Shown: positions 53,641-63,503 of the stretch, one piece after another | How the letters are laid out: the number at the start of each line of letters is the position of its first letter | Numbering within the stretch: position 1 is the first letter of the stretch | Source: Polaromonas sp. JS666 | GTDB taxonomy: Bacteria; Pseudomonadota; Gammaproteobacteria; Burkholderiales; Burkholderiaceae_C | Length of the DNA stretch: 64,000 nt | Direction of reading: 5' to 3' | Assembly: GCF_000013865.1 (NCBI RefSeq) | Contig: NC_007948.1 | Coordinates: forward strand, 1,984,001 to 2,048,000 | Notes under the pieces: model-generated | What the model was told of the DNA's origin: nothing | The model's database searches: none | The model's input: only the letters and a program-made list of their open reading frames with translations | Position numbers and translations under genes: made by a program

Positions 53641-54563
53641 GCATGACTGAGCTTTCAGGCGTTCGCACCTTTTTGCTGGGGCTGCAGGAGCGGGTTACCG
53701 CCGCTGTGGCCGAAGTGGATGGCGGGGATTTCATTACCGACGCCTGGCAAAAGGAGCCGGGTGAGCCTTTGCAGGGCAACGGCATCACCAAAATCCTGGA
53801 GAACGGCGAAGTGTTCGAGCGCGCGGGTTGCGGGTTTTCGCACGTGCAGGGCTCTCGCTTGCCGCCGTCGGCGACGCAGCACCGGCCTGAACTGGCCGGC
53901 GCGCCCTTTGAGGCGATGGGCGTGTCGCTGGTGTTTCACCCCCGTAACCCCTACGTGCCCACAGTGCACATGAATGTGCGCATGCTGGCCGCCACACCGG
54001 TTTCCGCCGGTCCGGCCGAGGCCGTGTGCTGGTTTGGCGGCGGCATGGACTTGACGCCCTATTACGGTTTTGATGAGGATGCGGTGCATTTTCACCAGAC
54101 CTGCAAGGACGCGCTGGCGCCGTTCGGCGGTGACAAATATCCGCGCTTCAAACAATGGTGTGACGAGTATTTTTACCTCAAGCACCGGCAGGAGCAGCGC
54201 GGCATCGGCGGCATATTTTTCGATGATTTCCAGGAGCTGGGCCTGGAGCAGAGTTTTGCCATGATGCAAAGCGTGGCGGACTCCTTTCTGCCAGCCTACC
54301 TCCCCATCGTCAGGCGGCGCCAGAGCCAGCCCTATGGTGCGCGCGAGCGCGATTTTCAGCTTTACCGACGTGGCCGCTATGTGGAGTTCAACCTGGTCTG
54401 GGACCGCGGCACCCACTTTGGCCTGCAATCGGGCGGTCGCACCGAGTCCATTTTGATGTCCATGCCGCCGCTGGCCAGCTGGTCCTACCAGCACCGGGCT
54501 GAAGCCGGCTCGCCTGAAGAGCGTCTGTACAAAGAGTTCCTGATCAGACGGGACTGGGTTTGA
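53637..54563 (+). CDS. hemF: Oxygen-dependent coproporphyrinogen III oxidase
   Basis: 308 residues. Conserved blocks: [67 protein letters not shown] and [30 protein letters not shown]. It converts coproporphyrinogen III to protoporphyrinogen IX in haem synthesis, needing oxygen. Ends overlapping the TTG of nadD. Confidence 0.97.
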   Translation: MSMTELSGVRTFLLGLQERVTAAVAEVDGGDFITDAWQKEPGEPLQGNGITKILENGEVFERAGCGFSHVQGSRLPPSATQHRPELAGAPFEAMGVSLVFHPRNPYVPTVHMNVRMLAATPVSAGPAEAVCWFGGGMDLTPYYGFDEDAVHFHQTCKDALAPFGGDKYPRFKQWCDEYFYLKHRQEQRGIGGIFFDDFQELGLEQSFAMMQSVADSFLPAYLPIVRRRQSQPYGARERDFQLYRRGRYVEFNLVWDRGTHFGLQSGGRTESILMSMPPLASWSYQHRAEAGSPEERLYKEFLIRRDWV

Positions 54564-55216
54564 GTGCCGCGTCGCCGTCACCGCAAGAGCTTGCCGCCCC
54601 GCGGGAGGTCAAGCGCATCGGCGTGTTTGGCGGGGCATTTGACCCGCCCCACAACGCCCACGTAGCGTTGGCGCTGGTAGCCCTGGCCCAGCTGGAGCTG
54701 GACGCGCTGCACATCATTCCGACCGGGCAGGCCTGGCACAAGGCCAGGCCGCTGAGCCCGGCCGTCCACCGGCTGGCCATGGCCCGGCTGGCGTTTCAGG
54801 GCCTGCCGCGCGTGGTGCTGGATGAGCGCGAGGTGCAGCGTGCGGGCCCGACCTTCACGATTGACACGCTGGAGGCCCTGCAGGCGGAAAATCCGCAGGC
54901 CCAGCTCTACCTGATCATTGGTGCAGACCAGTTTTTGGCGTTCCGGCAATGGCACCGTTGGAGGGACATTCTGCAACTTGCTATAATTTGTATAGCTGGA
55001 CGTACAGAGTCCACGCTGGATGAAGCCCAATTTGAGGCCTACACGGGGCAAAGCAGCCGCTTTTTGACGCTTGAGCTGCCCCTGATGCCCGTCAGCGCCA
55101 CCCATATTCGCCATCTGATGGCCTCGGGTGCAGCCACCGGCGGGGAAATAGCGCACTTGGTCCCTGAGCCGGTTGCGCGTTATATTTCACTTCACCAGCT
55201 TTACCGCCTCCCTTAA
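54560..55216 (+). CDS. nadD: Nicotinate-nucleotide adenylyltransferase
   Basis: 218 residues from the TTG at 54560. The nucleotidyltransferase motif [15 protein letters not shown] is present. The C-terminal ISATHIR-like segment is [13 protein letters not shown]. It adenylates nicotinate mononucleotide in NAD synthesis. Odd: codons around 54980-54996 contain a dyad GCTATA-atttg-TATAGC of a type scattered in related genomes, giving [14 protein letters not shown] where the family usually has a VVxRPG stretch. The reading frame remains open. Confidence 0.93.
   Translation: MSAASPSPQELAAPREVKRIGVFGGAFDPPHNAHVALALVALAQLELDALHIIPTGQAWHKARPLSPAVHRLAMARLAFQGLPRVVLDEREVQRAGPTFTIDTLEALQAENPQAQLYLIIGADQFLAFRQWHRWRDILQLAIICIAGRTESTLDEAQFEAYTGQSSRFLTLELPLMPVSATHIRHLMASGAATGGEIAHLVPEPVARYISLHQLYRLP
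54980..54996. repeat. AT-rich palindrome inside nadD
   Basis: GCTATAATTTGTATAGC is a 6-bp perfect dyad around five bases in otherwise GC-rich coding sequence. It resembles the short dispersed palindromes seen throughout Comamonadaceae genomes, as I recall them. Confidence 0.6.
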
Positions 55217-55244
55217 TTCCACCCACATTGAAGCAAAGCACTGC

Positions 55245-56069
55245 ATGACCTCTACCACTGCCAAAACCTCCAGCACCGCCGACAAGAAAGATGTGCAGAA
55301 ATTGCAGCGCGCCATCGTTGACGGCCTGGAAGACGTCAAGGCACAGGACATACAGGTCTTTGACACAGAACACATCACCTCGCTCTTCGAGCGCGTGATC
55401 GTTGCCTCCGGAACCTCCAACCGTCAGACCAAGGCTCTTGCGGCCAGTGTGCGCGACGCCGTGCGCGACGCGGGTTTTGCCAAGCCACGCATTGAAGGCG
55501 AAGCCAACGGAGAGTGGATCATCGTGGATTGCGGTGCTGCCGTGGCCCACATCATGCAGCCCACGATCCGCCAGTACTACCATCTTGAAGAGCTCTGGGG
55601 CGACAAGCCGGTCAAGCTGAAACTGGGCGCTCCGGCACCGCTGGTGAAGGCGTCCAAGGCCGAGCCCGCGGCGGAGCCGAAAGCGGGCGCCAAACCGAAA
55701 GCCGCGAAAGCCGGTGCAAAGTCCACCGCCGTGCGCGGTGCACGCACTGCCAAACCCGCTGTGAAAACAGCCGTCAAGGACCATGCCCCGGGGTATGTGG
55801 GCAAGGTCGGGAAAACCAGCGACTGGACCGCCAAACGGAACCAGGCGGCACCCGCCGCCGAGCCGGCAGTGAAAGCGGGCAGGGCAACGGCCAAGCCTGC
55901 GGCCGCGAAATCTGCCGCCAAGCCAGCCACCAAAACACCGATCGTGAAAGTGCCAGCGCCCAAAAGGGCACCGGCCAAGAAGGCTGCCACCAAGACCGCG
56001 GCCAGGACTACAGCCAAGACTGCAGCCGGGAAGCCGGCCGCCAGGAAATCTGTCCCCCGGAGCAAATGA
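55245..56069 (+). CDS. rsfS: Ribosome silencing factor RsfS with long basic tail
   Basis: 274 residues from the ATG at 55245. The RsfS fold covers about residues 15-125 ([74 protein letters not shown]). Beyond it is about 145 residues of Lys/Ala/Pro repeats like histone H1 tails, which ordinary RsfS proteins (about 105-120 residues) lack. RsfS binds ribosomal protein uL14 to block subunit joining; the tail could add RNA binding. Overlaps rlmH by four bases. Confidence 0.93.
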
Positions 56070-56533
56070 GGCTGACGATCGTAGCGGTCGGCCAGAAGGT
56101 GCCCGACTGGGCGCAAACGGCTTACGACGACTACGCCAAGCGTTTTCCGCCCGAGCTGAAGGTCGAACTCAAGGCCGTTAAAACCGAGCCGCGCGCATCC
56201 AAAACCCTCGAGAACCTGCTGGCGGCTGAACGTGCGCGCATTGAAAGCGTCATCACCCGCGGTACCCGTGTGGTGGCGCTCGATGAACGCGGCACCGCGG
56301 TGACCACCGTGGCGCTGGCCGAAAAACTCAAGGCATGGCAGTTGTCGGGTGATGACGTGGCCATCGTGATCGGCGGGCCGGACGGGCTGGACCCGGCCTT
56401 CAAGCAATCGGCGCACGAACGCCTGCGCCTGTCGGACCTGACCCTGCCGCATGCGATGGTGCGGGTGTTGCTGATCGAGCAGCTTTACCGGGCCTGGAGC
56501 ATCACCATCAACCATCCCTATCACCGCGAATAG
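56066..56533 (+). CDS. rlmH: 23S rRNA pseudouridine-1915 N3-methyltransferase
   Basis: 155 residues, SPOUT methyltransferase. [28 protein letters not shown], the knot region [15 protein letters not shown], and C-terminal [33 protein letters not shown] with catalytic tail YHRE. Linked to rsfS as in most bacteria. Confidence 0.97.
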
Positions 56534-56631
56534 CATGGTGTTCATGCTTGGCGCCGTGTCTGTTTTTTTATGGGTCAACCGCGGGCAACCGGGTAGCCAT
56601 GTGAGTAGCCGTGTGAGTAATGTGAGTAGCC

Positions 56632-57240
56632 ATGCCTGCTGCTGATTTTGTTTACCTGGCTTCGCAAAGCCCGCGGCGAGCCCAGTTGCTGGAGCAGCTC
56701 GGCGTGCGCTACCAGCGTCTGGCGCCCGCTCCCGACGAGGACACCGAAGCGCTGGAAGCCGTGCTGGGCAAGGAGTCTCCGGTGGCTTATGTCAAGCGCG
56801 TGACGCGCCTCAAGCTTGACGCCGCGAGCGAACGCGCGAAGCGCCAGGGGCTGGCCCCGGCGCCCATTCTGTGCTCGGACACCACCGTGGCCCTGGGCCG
56901 GTCGATTCTGGGTAAGCCCGCAAACGCGGCTGAAGCGACCCGCATGTTGCGACAGCTCTCCGGCGCCACCCATCGCGTGCTCACCGCAGTGGCCGTGCAG
57001 CAGGGACGCCGGCGGATTGAGGCGCTCAGCATTTCCCGCGTCACGTTTGCACCGATGACCGCGGCCCAGATCAGCTCCTACGTCGCGTCGGGCGAACCCA
57101 TGGGGAAAGCCGGCGCCTACGCGGTGCAGGGCAGGGTGGCCATGTATATCTCGCATATCAGCGGCAGTTATTCCGGGATCATGGGATTGCCCCTGCATGA
57201 GACTGCATGGCTCCTGCGCGCCGCCGGCCTCAAAATCTAG
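56632..57240 (+). CDS. Maf-family nucleotide pyrophosphatase
   Basis: 202 residues. [17 protein letters not shown] near the N-terminus, [17 protein letters not shown], and [31 protein letters not shown]. It hydrolyses non-canonical or modified nucleoside triphosphates (dTTP/UTP type). Just upstream, GTGAGTAGCC is repeated three times. Follows rlmH by about 100 bp. Confidence 0.93.
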   Translation: MPAADFVYLASQSPRRAQLLEQLGVRYQRLAPAPDEDTEALEAVLGKESPVAYVKRVTRLKLDAASERAKRQGLAPAPILCSDTTVALGRSILGKPANAAEATRMLRQLSGATHRVLTAVAVQQGRRRIEALSISRVTFAPMTAAQISSYVASGEPMGKAGAYAVQGRVAMYISHISGSYSGIMGLPLHETAWLLRAAGLKI

Positions 57241-57285
57241 CAGTGGCCAGCCAGCAGCGAAGCCACTAGCGGCTACGATAGAGCC

Positions 57286-58791
57286 ATGCAACAAGACATA
57301 CTGATCAACTGGTCGCCCCAGGAAACCCGTGTGGCCGTGGTGGAGCTCGGTGCGGTGCAGGAGTTGCAGGTCGAACGCACGCTGGAGCGCGGCCTGGTTG
57401 GCAATGTTTACCTGGGCAAGGTTGCACGCGTGTTGCCGGGCATGCAGTCGGCCTTTATCGACATTGGCCTGGACCGGGCGGCATTTCTGCATGTTGCCGA
57501 TCTGATGAGCAGCATCAACAGCCGTCATGCAGAGACAGAACTCCAGGCTGCCGGCACGTCGACCTCGGCGTCGCCGGCAACGGTAGCCCTGCAGCCCATT
57601 GAAAAACAGCTGTTCGAGGGGCAGGCCGTGATGGTCCAGGTTCTCAAGGATCCGATTGGCACCAAGGGCGCACGGCTGACGGCGCAAATCAGCATCGCCG
57701 GCCGCTTGCTGGTTTTTCTGCCGCAGGACAATCACATTGGCGTGTCGCAAAAAATACCCCCGCGCCAGCGCGAGGACCTGCGCCAGCGTGTCCAGGCCCT
57801 GACCGAGGACATGGGCGGCGGCTTTATCCTCCGGACCAATGGCGAGGATGCCACCGATGCCGAACTGGGAGAGGACATTGCCTACCTGCGCAAAACCTGG
57901 TCGCGCATCAAGGAGGCCTCGCTGCGCCTGCCGCCTGCGTCTGTCCTGCACCAGGACCTCAACCTGCTGCAGCGCGTGTTGCGTGACGTGGTGGTGGAGG
58001 GCACGCAAACCATACGCATCGATTCCCGCGAGCAGTTTGACAACCTGAAGGCCTTCGCGGTGGAGTTCATGCCGGCAACCGTGCAAAAGCTTCAGCTTTA
58101 TAGCGGTGAACGCCCGATCTTTGACCTTTACAACATTGACGAAGACATTGCCAGGGCGCTGGGCCGGCGTGTTGACCTCAAGTCAGGCGGCTACCTGATC
58201 ATTGACCAGACCGAAGCCCTGACGACCATTGACGTCAATACGGGCGGATTTGTCGGTGCCCGGAATTTTGACGACACCATTTTCAAGACCAACCTGGAAG
58301 CCTCGCAGGCGATTGCCCGGCAGCTTCGCCTGCGCAACCTCGGCGGCATTGTGATTGTCGATTTCATTGACATGATCAAGGAAAACCACCGCGATGCGGT
58401 GCTGGCCGAGTTCCAGAAGCAGCTGGCGCGGGACCGCATCAAGACCGCAGTCAACGGCTTTTCGGCGCTGGGACTGCTGGAAATGACCCGCAAGCGAACA
58501 CGCGAGTCTCTGGCCCACCAGTTGTGCGAGCCCTGCAGCGCCTGCATGGGAAAAGGGGTGGTCAAGACGGCGCGCAGTGTGGGTTACGACATCCTGCGCG
58601 AGATCCTGCGCGAAGCGCGCCAGTTCAACCCGCGGGAGTTCAGGGTGGTGGCTTCGCCCAAGGTGATCGAGCTTTTCCTTGACGAGGAAAGCCAGCACCT
58701 GGCCGGCCTGAGCGACTTCATCGGCAAGCCCATTTCGCTGCAGGCGGAAGCGGCCATGGCGCAGGAACAGTACGACATCGTTCTGCTATGA
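57286..58791 (+). CDS. rng: Ribonuclease G
   Basis: 501 residues. ILINWSPQETRVAVVE opens the protein. The S1-like domain has GNVYLGKVARVLPGMQSAFIDIGLDRAAFLHV, metal-binding DVNTGGFVG and VDFIDMIKENHRD, and a C-terminal zinc link CEPCSACMG. It processes the 5' end of 16S rRNA and decays mRNA. Ends overlapping the ATG of the deacetylase gene. Confidence 0.96.
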   Translation: MQQDILINWSPQETRVAVVELGAVQELQVERTLERGLVGNVYLGKVARVLPGMQSAFIDIGLDRAAFLHVADLMSSINSRHAETELQAAGTSTSASPATVALQPIEKQLFEGQAVMVQVLKDPIGTKGARLTAQISIAGRLLVFLPQDNHIGVSQKIPPRQREDLRQRVQALTEDMGGGFILRTNGEDATDAELGEDIAYLRKTWSRIKEASLRLPPASVLHQDLNLLQRVLRDVVVEGTQTIRIDSREQFDNLKAFAVEFMPATVQKLQLYSGERPIFDLYNIDEDIARALGRRVDLKSGGYLIIDQTEALTTIDVNTGGFVGARNFDDTIFKTNLEASQAIARQLRLRNLGGIVIVDFIDMIKENHRDAVLAEFQKQLARDRIKTAVNGFSALGLLEMTRKRTRESLAHQLCEPCSACMGKGVVKTARSVGYDILREILREARQFNPREFRVVASPKVIELFLDEESQHLAGLSDFIGKPISLQAEAAMAQEQYDIVLL

Positions 58792-59561
58792 GCGCAAGCT
58801 TTCCGGCCATCCTGGCAACAGCTTGCACCGCCAACCGCAGGCCCATTCCCATTCTGGTCTATCACCAGATTGCCGAGGCGCCGCCCAAGGGTAGTCCTTT
58901 TCGCAGCCTCTATGTGTCTCCCCGGGCTTTCGCCCGGCAAATGGCCTGGCTCAAGCTGCTGGGCTACACCGGTTTGTCCATGAGCGGCCTGCAGCCCTAC
59001 CTCAGTGGCGAGCGCGACGGCCGGGTTGTTGGCATCACCTTCGACGATGGCTACCAGAACAACCTCGTGCATGCCTTGCCGGCCTTGTTGAAGCAGGGCT
59101 TTTCGTCGACCTGTTATGCGGTGAGCGGGCTGCTGGGCAAGACCAATGTGTGGGATGAGGGGCTGGGTATTGCGCAGACGCCGCTGATGAACGAAGCGGA
59201 AATACGCCAATGGGTGGCCGCCGGGCAGGAGATTGGCTCACACACACACCAGCACGTGAATTTGCTGGCGATTGACGAGGCTGGGTGCCGCGTGGAGATG
59301 GCGCAGGGAAAAGCCGGGCTTGAATCGGTTATCGGGCAGCCCGTGCATCACTTTTGTTATCCGTATGGCAACTATGAGCCCAAGCACGTGGCCATGGCGC
59401 GTGAACAGGGCTTTGTGACGGCCACGACCACCGGGCGGAGCCGTTGCCATGCACAGATGGATTTGCTGCAACTGCCGCGGGTGCCGGTGCTTCGCTCGAC
59501 CAGCCTGCCGGTTTTCTGGCTCAAGATCGCCACCGGCTACGAAGACCGCCGAAACAAATGA
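58788..59561 (+). CDS. Polysaccharide deacetylase (CE4 family)
   Basis: 257 residues. NodB-type motifs: PILVYHQIAE, GITFDDGYQNN (catalytic DD), SHTHQHVNL and HFCYPYGNYEPKHV. No signal peptide is clear, so it may act in the cytoplasm or be secreted atypically. It is coupled to the glycosyltransferase gene that follows (four-base overlap), suggesting a step in cell-surface glycan or LPS modification. Confidence 0.9.
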   Translation: MSASFPAILATACTANRRPIPILVYHQIAEAPPKGSPFRSLYVSPRAFARQMAWLKLLGYTGLSMSGLQPYLSGERDGRVVGITFDDGYQNNLVHALPALLKQGFSSTCYAVSGLLGKTNVWDEGLGIAQTPLMNEAEIRQWVAAGQEIGSHTHQHVNLLAIDEAGCRVEMAQGKAGLESVIGQPVHHFCYPYGNYEPKHVAMAREQGFVTATTTGRSRCHAQMDLLQLPRVPVLRSTSLPVFWLKIATGYEDRRNK

Positions 59562-60772
59562 GCCTGCCTTCCTTGAGCCCGGTGGAGCATTCAGGCCTCG
59601 CCCGGCAGAAACTGCGGATCGCGGTTCTCAACCGGACTTTCTCATCTACCGGTGGTGGTGCCGAGCGCTATTCCATCGCGCTGGTCGAGCAATTGTCTGC
59701 CGCGCATGAGGTGCATGTGTTTGCCCAGGAGATCGATCACCACTGGCCGGGCGTCAGTTACCACCGTATTTCTGCGCCTTTGCGCAAGCCCCGCTGGGTC
59801 AACCAGTTGTGGTTTGCCACGGCCACCTGGTGGGCCACGCGGCGCGGCTTTGATGTGGTGCATTCCCATGAAAACACCTGGCATGGAAACGTCCAGACGG
59901 TTCACGTGTTGCCGGTCAAATACAACCTGCTCCATGGGATCAGCGGCTGGCGCCTGCTGCTGCGGTGGATCAAGGTCGTGACCAGCCCGCGTTTACTGAC
60001 GTATCTAGGGCTGGAGCGCTTGCGGTATGTGGCCCGCCCCGGCCGTCAGGTAGTGGTGACCTCTGGCAGCCTGCAGGCCATCATGGCCGCCAGCTATCCG
60101 GCCTGCAAGGAAATGGTCTCTGTTGTCACGCCGGGCATCACGATGCCGGCGCAAGCTGTGACGCCCGCGCTAAAGCGGGAGGCGCGGGCGCTGCTGGGCT
60201 TGCCGGCGCAAGCGCGCTGCCTGCTGTTTGCAGGCAACGATTACCGCAAAAAAGGCTTGCAGGCCCTGCTGGAAGCGATGGTGCACCTGCCTTCCGATGT
60301 GGTGCTGGCGGTGGTCGGCAACCCGGCGCATATTCCAGCGTTCAGGGTGCAGGCCGAGGCCTGCAAGCTGGGTGCGCGGGTCTTTTTCCTGGGCTCGCTG
60401 AAGGATGTTGGGCCTGCCTACACAGCCGTGGATGGCCTGGTGCATCCAACGCTGGAAGATACCTTTGCCATGGTGGTGTTGGAGGCCATGGCATATGGCC
60501 TGCCTGTGGTGGTCAGCGGCCCTCGCTATTGCGGTATTTCCGGGCTGCTGCAGGACGGCGTTAATGCCATGATTCTTGAGGATCCCCGGGATGCCAACAA
60601 GTTGGCGCAGCTCATTCAGCAGGTGCTGGGCCAGCCAGCACTTCAAGGCCGGTTGATGCAGGGTGCCACCGAGTTCGCCAGGCATTACCAGTGGCGCGAG
60701 ATCGCCTTACAGCAGGAAGCACTGTATTTTGCGGCGCTGGCCGCCTCGAAAGCGGCCGGCAGCGCGCAATAG
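59558..60772 (+). CDS. Glycosyltransferase family 4
   Basis: 404 residues from the ATG at 59558; a longer frame starts inside the previous gene and is rejected. GT-B fold: GGGAERYSIALVEQL at the N-terminus, then DVVHSHENTWHGN, FAGNDYRKKGLQALLEAMV, and C-terminal EDTFAMVVLEAMAYGLPVVVSG (the E-x7-E site). Likely adds a sugar to LPS core or surface polysaccharide. Confidence 0.9.
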   Translation: MSLPSLSPVEHSGLARQKLRIAVLNRTFSSTGGGAERYSIALVEQLSAAHEVHVFAQEIDHHWPGVSYHRISAPLRKPRWVNQLWFATATWWATRRGFDVVHSHENTWHGNVQTVHVLPVKYNLLHGISGWRLLLRWIKVVTSPRLLTYLGLERLRYVARPGRQVVVTSGSLQAIMAASYPACKEMVSVVTPGITMPAQAVTPALKREARALLGLPAQARCLLFAGNDYRKKGLQALLEAMVHLPSDVVLAVVGNPAHIPAFRVQAEACKLGARVFFLGSLKDVGPAYTAVDGLVHPTLEDTFAMVVLEAMAYGLPVVVSGPRYCGISGLLQDGVNAMILEDPRDANKLAQLIQQVLGQPALQGRLMQGATEFARHYQWREIALQQEALYFAALAASKAAGSAQ

Positions 60773-60802
60773 CAGCGGGTCAACAACCGCTGCTGGCGTG
60801 AG

Positions 60803-61675
60803 TCAGGCCACCAGCTTGAAATGCTTGCGGCTGAAATCCAGCCCGGTCAGAGTTTCAAGCTGTCGCATGAAGTGGTACTTGTTTTCCTTGGGCGTAGGCC
60901 TGTACCCAGGGTCGATGTTCAGCTCTGGCTCGGCCTCCGTGGCCAGCCATTCCTGCACGGCCAGGGGGTGTGTGCCGGTAAACGGCCTGAGGGCACGGCG
61001 GTCAAACTGGCTGTAGGTGATTTGCGCGGCAGTCTCTTCGCCCCAGTACTTGCTCACATGGTCGAGTTTTTTCTGCATCTCCTCGTTGCGGCGTATCCAC
61101 CCGTAGTGGTAGATGTGGGCATTGGCGAGTGCGGCGCGCGGGTTGCGACCGCGCTTGTGATCGGTGGTGACCAGCCAGTACTGGCCATCGGGCGCGTAGC
61201 TGCGAATGGTGTTGCGAATCAAGCGGCATTCGCGGCGGTACCAGCCCGGGCTGATGGAGATCCAGTCGGGTGAGCCGTAAAAATGAAGGTAGTCAAACAC
61301 CAGCGCTTCGACGGCGGGGTTGGTGTGATGGCGCTCCACGCTGGCGCGTATGGCAGCCAGCTCACCCTCATGCACGACTTCATCGCCTTCGAGGTAGAAC
61401 GCCCAGTCGCCCGTGCAAGAGTACTGGGCAATCATTTTCTGTTGTGCATAGACAAACCCGCGGTCGGCCATGCGTTCGTTCCACCGGGTCTCGACGATTC
61501 GTATCTTTGGGTCTGCAATGGCCCGCACGCGTGCCAGCGTGTCGTCGGCGCCCTGGCCAACGGCCACAACAAATTCATCGACGAGCGGCAGCAGGGAGCG
61601 TATGGACGCCTCGAAAGGGAAGCCGAGGTCTACGCCGTTGCGAATGAAGGTGAAGCCGCTGATTGAAACACTCAT
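60803..61675 (-). CDS. Glycosyltransferase family 2-like protein
   Basis: 290 residues. GT-A start SISGFTFIRNGVDLGFPFEASIRSLLPLVDEFVVAVG, a metal-site-like YLEGDEVVHEGE, and a C-terminal region with WIRRNEEMQKKLDHVSKYWGEE. Convergent to the GT4 gene and in line with msbA on the minus strand, so it probably acts in LPS core or O-antigen assembly. Confidence 0.87.
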   Translation of the reverse strand: MSVSISGFTFIRNGVDLGFPFEASIRSLLPLVDEFVVAVGQGADDTLARVRAIADPKIRIVETRWNERMADRGFVYAQQKMIAQYSCTGDWAFYLEGDEVVHEGELAAIRASVERHHTNPAVEALVFDYLHFYGSPDWISISPGWYRRECRLIRNTIRSYAPDGQYWLVTTDHKRGRNPRAALANAHIYHYGWIRRNEEMQKKLDHVSKYWGEETAAQITYSQFDRRALRPFTGTHPLAVQEWLATEAEPELNIDPGYRPTPKENKYHFMRQLETLTGLDFSRKHFKLVA

Positions 61676-61733
61676 CTGAATTGACTCTCGGGTATTCTAT
61701 GGATGGCAACGCACGGGAGCGTCACACCAGGTG

Positions 61734-63503
61734 TCAGGTATTCCGGAAACCAAGCCGGTAAAGGTGAGCGTAGGCCCCGTTTCTGGCCAGCAGCTCCGCA
61801 TGGGTGCCGGATTCGATCATTCGACCGGCCTCCATCATGATGATGCGGTCGGCATGCTGCACCGTGGACAGTCGATGAGCAATGACCAGCGAGGTGCGGC
61901 TGGCGGTGAGCCGTTTGATCGCTTCCTGCACAGCCAGTTCTGATTCGGTATCCAGCGCCGACGTAGCCTCGTCCAGCACCAGAATGGGCGCGTTTTTATA
62001 AAGGGCGCGTGCAATAGCCAGCCGCTGGCGCTGGCCACCCGACAGCTGCATGGCGTTATGGCCAAGAATTGTGTCGATGCCGCCTGGCAATTCGGCCAGT
62101 AGCCCGGACAGATTGGCTGCGGCCAGGCATTCGGTCACCCGGGCTCGGTCAACGGGCTGGCCCAGCGCGACGTTCACGGCGATGCTGTTGTTGAGCATCA
62201 CGACATGCTGGCTCACAAATGCAAACTGCGCACGCAGCGACGCCAGGTTCCACGCACGAAGGTCCTGACCATCGAGGTAGATATTGCCCGAACTCATTTC
62301 GACAAATCGGGGCAGCAGATTCACCAGGGTCGTCTTGCCGGAGCCGGATGCGCCCACGATGGCGAGCGTTTCTCCCGCCTTGATGGAAAGGCTGAACTGG
62401 TCAAGGGCTGCAGCGGCGTCGGCTTTGTAGATGACGCTGACATCGGCAAACTCAATGTCGCCATGCGCCCTGGCCTTGACAAACGAGCCGCCGCTTTCGT
62501 CAGGCGTCAGATTCATCAGGTCAAGGCCGCGCTCGAGCGCGGCCAATCCGCGGGTCACCGGCGTGGCAGCATCCGACAGGCTTTTGACGGGGGCAATCAG
62601 CAGCAGCATGGCCGTCACAAAGGCCACGAACCCGCCGACGGTCGTGGTATTTTCGGCGCTCTGCAGCAAGGCAATGGAAATGACTGCCGACAGGGCCATT
62701 GCGGCCAGCACCTGGGTGATCGCGCTCATGCCCGCATAGGCGGCGGTGGATTTCATCGAGAGACGGCGCAGCGAGTTGCTGAGATGATTGAAGCGGCTGG
62801 CCTGGCCGGCCTGCGCGCCATGCAGGCGGACATCGCGGTGCGCCATGACGTTTTCTTCGACCACATACGCGAGATCGTCCGTAGCGGTCTGGCTTTCCTT
62901 GGTGAGTCGGTAGAGGCGCTTGGACAACACCTGGATGACAAATGCCACGGCCGGAAACAGCAACGCGACTACCAGCATCAGCTTCCAGTTGAGGTAGACC
63001 AGATAGCCAATCAATGCCAGCAGGGTCAGCACATCCCGCGCCAGCTTCATGATGGCGTTGATCAACATCGAGGAGCCGTTGAAGACCTCATAGACCACTG
63101 TATTGGCGATGGCGCTGGAGCTTTGGTCGGCAAACAGGGTGAGCCGTGCGCTCAGCAGTTTGTCAAACATGGCTCCCCGCAGCTTGAGCAAGCCGTCATT
63201 GGTGACTTTGGCCAGCGCAAACTGGGCCAAAAACCCGGACAACCCGCGCACGGTGAACAGCAGCATCAGCGCAAGCGGCACCAGCCAGAGGTTGAAGGAA
63301 TCCCTCTGAAAGCCACGGTCGAGCAGCGGTTTGAGCAGCGCGGGTACAAAGGGCTCGGTTGCGGAGGCAACAATGGTCGCACCAATTGCCAGCGCCCAGC
63401 CTGCCCGCGAGCCGCTGAAATAGGGCCAGACGCGCGCGACCCTTTGCCACAAGGATCGCCTGGCGGCTAAGCTAACGGGTACGGGCTCTGACAGCTGCGT
63501 CAT
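61734..63503 (-). CDS. msbA: Lipid A export ATP-binding/permease protein MsbA
   Basis: 589 residues, a half-size ABC exporter. Six membrane helices in the first ~310 residues, then Walker A VGASGSGKTTLVNLL, signature LSGGQRQRLAIARAL and Walker B ILVLDEATSALD. It flips lipid A-core across the inner membrane. The start overlaps the end of the O-antigen ligase gene by four bases. Confidence 0.95.
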   Translation of the reverse strand: MTQLSEPVPVSLAARRSLWQRVARVWPYFSGSRAGWALAIGATIVASATEPFVPALLKPLLDRGFQRDSFNLWLVPLALMLLFTVRGLSGFLAQFALAKVTNDGLLKLRGAMFDKLLSARLTLFADQSSSAIANTVVYEVFNGSSMLINAIMKLARDVLTLLALIGYLVYLNWKLMLVVALLFPAVAFVIQVLSKRLYRLTKESQTATDDLAYVVEENVMAHRDVRLHGAQAGQASRFNHLSNSLRRLSMKSTAAYAGMSAITQVLAAMALSAVISIALLQSAENTTTVGGFVAFVTAMLLLIAPVKSLSDAATPVTRGLAALERGLDLMNLTPDESGGSFVKARAHGDIEFADVSVIYKADAAAALDQFSLSIKAGETLAIVGASGSGKTTLVNLLPRFVEMSSGNIYLDGQDLRAWNLASLRAQFAFVSQHVVMLNNSIAVNVALGQPVDRARVTECLAAANLSGLLAELPGGIDTILGHNAMQLSGGQRQRLAIARALYKNAPILVLDEATSALDTESELAVQEAIKRLTASRTSLVIAHRLSTVQHADRIIMMEAGRMIESGTHAELLARNGAYAHLYRLGFRNT

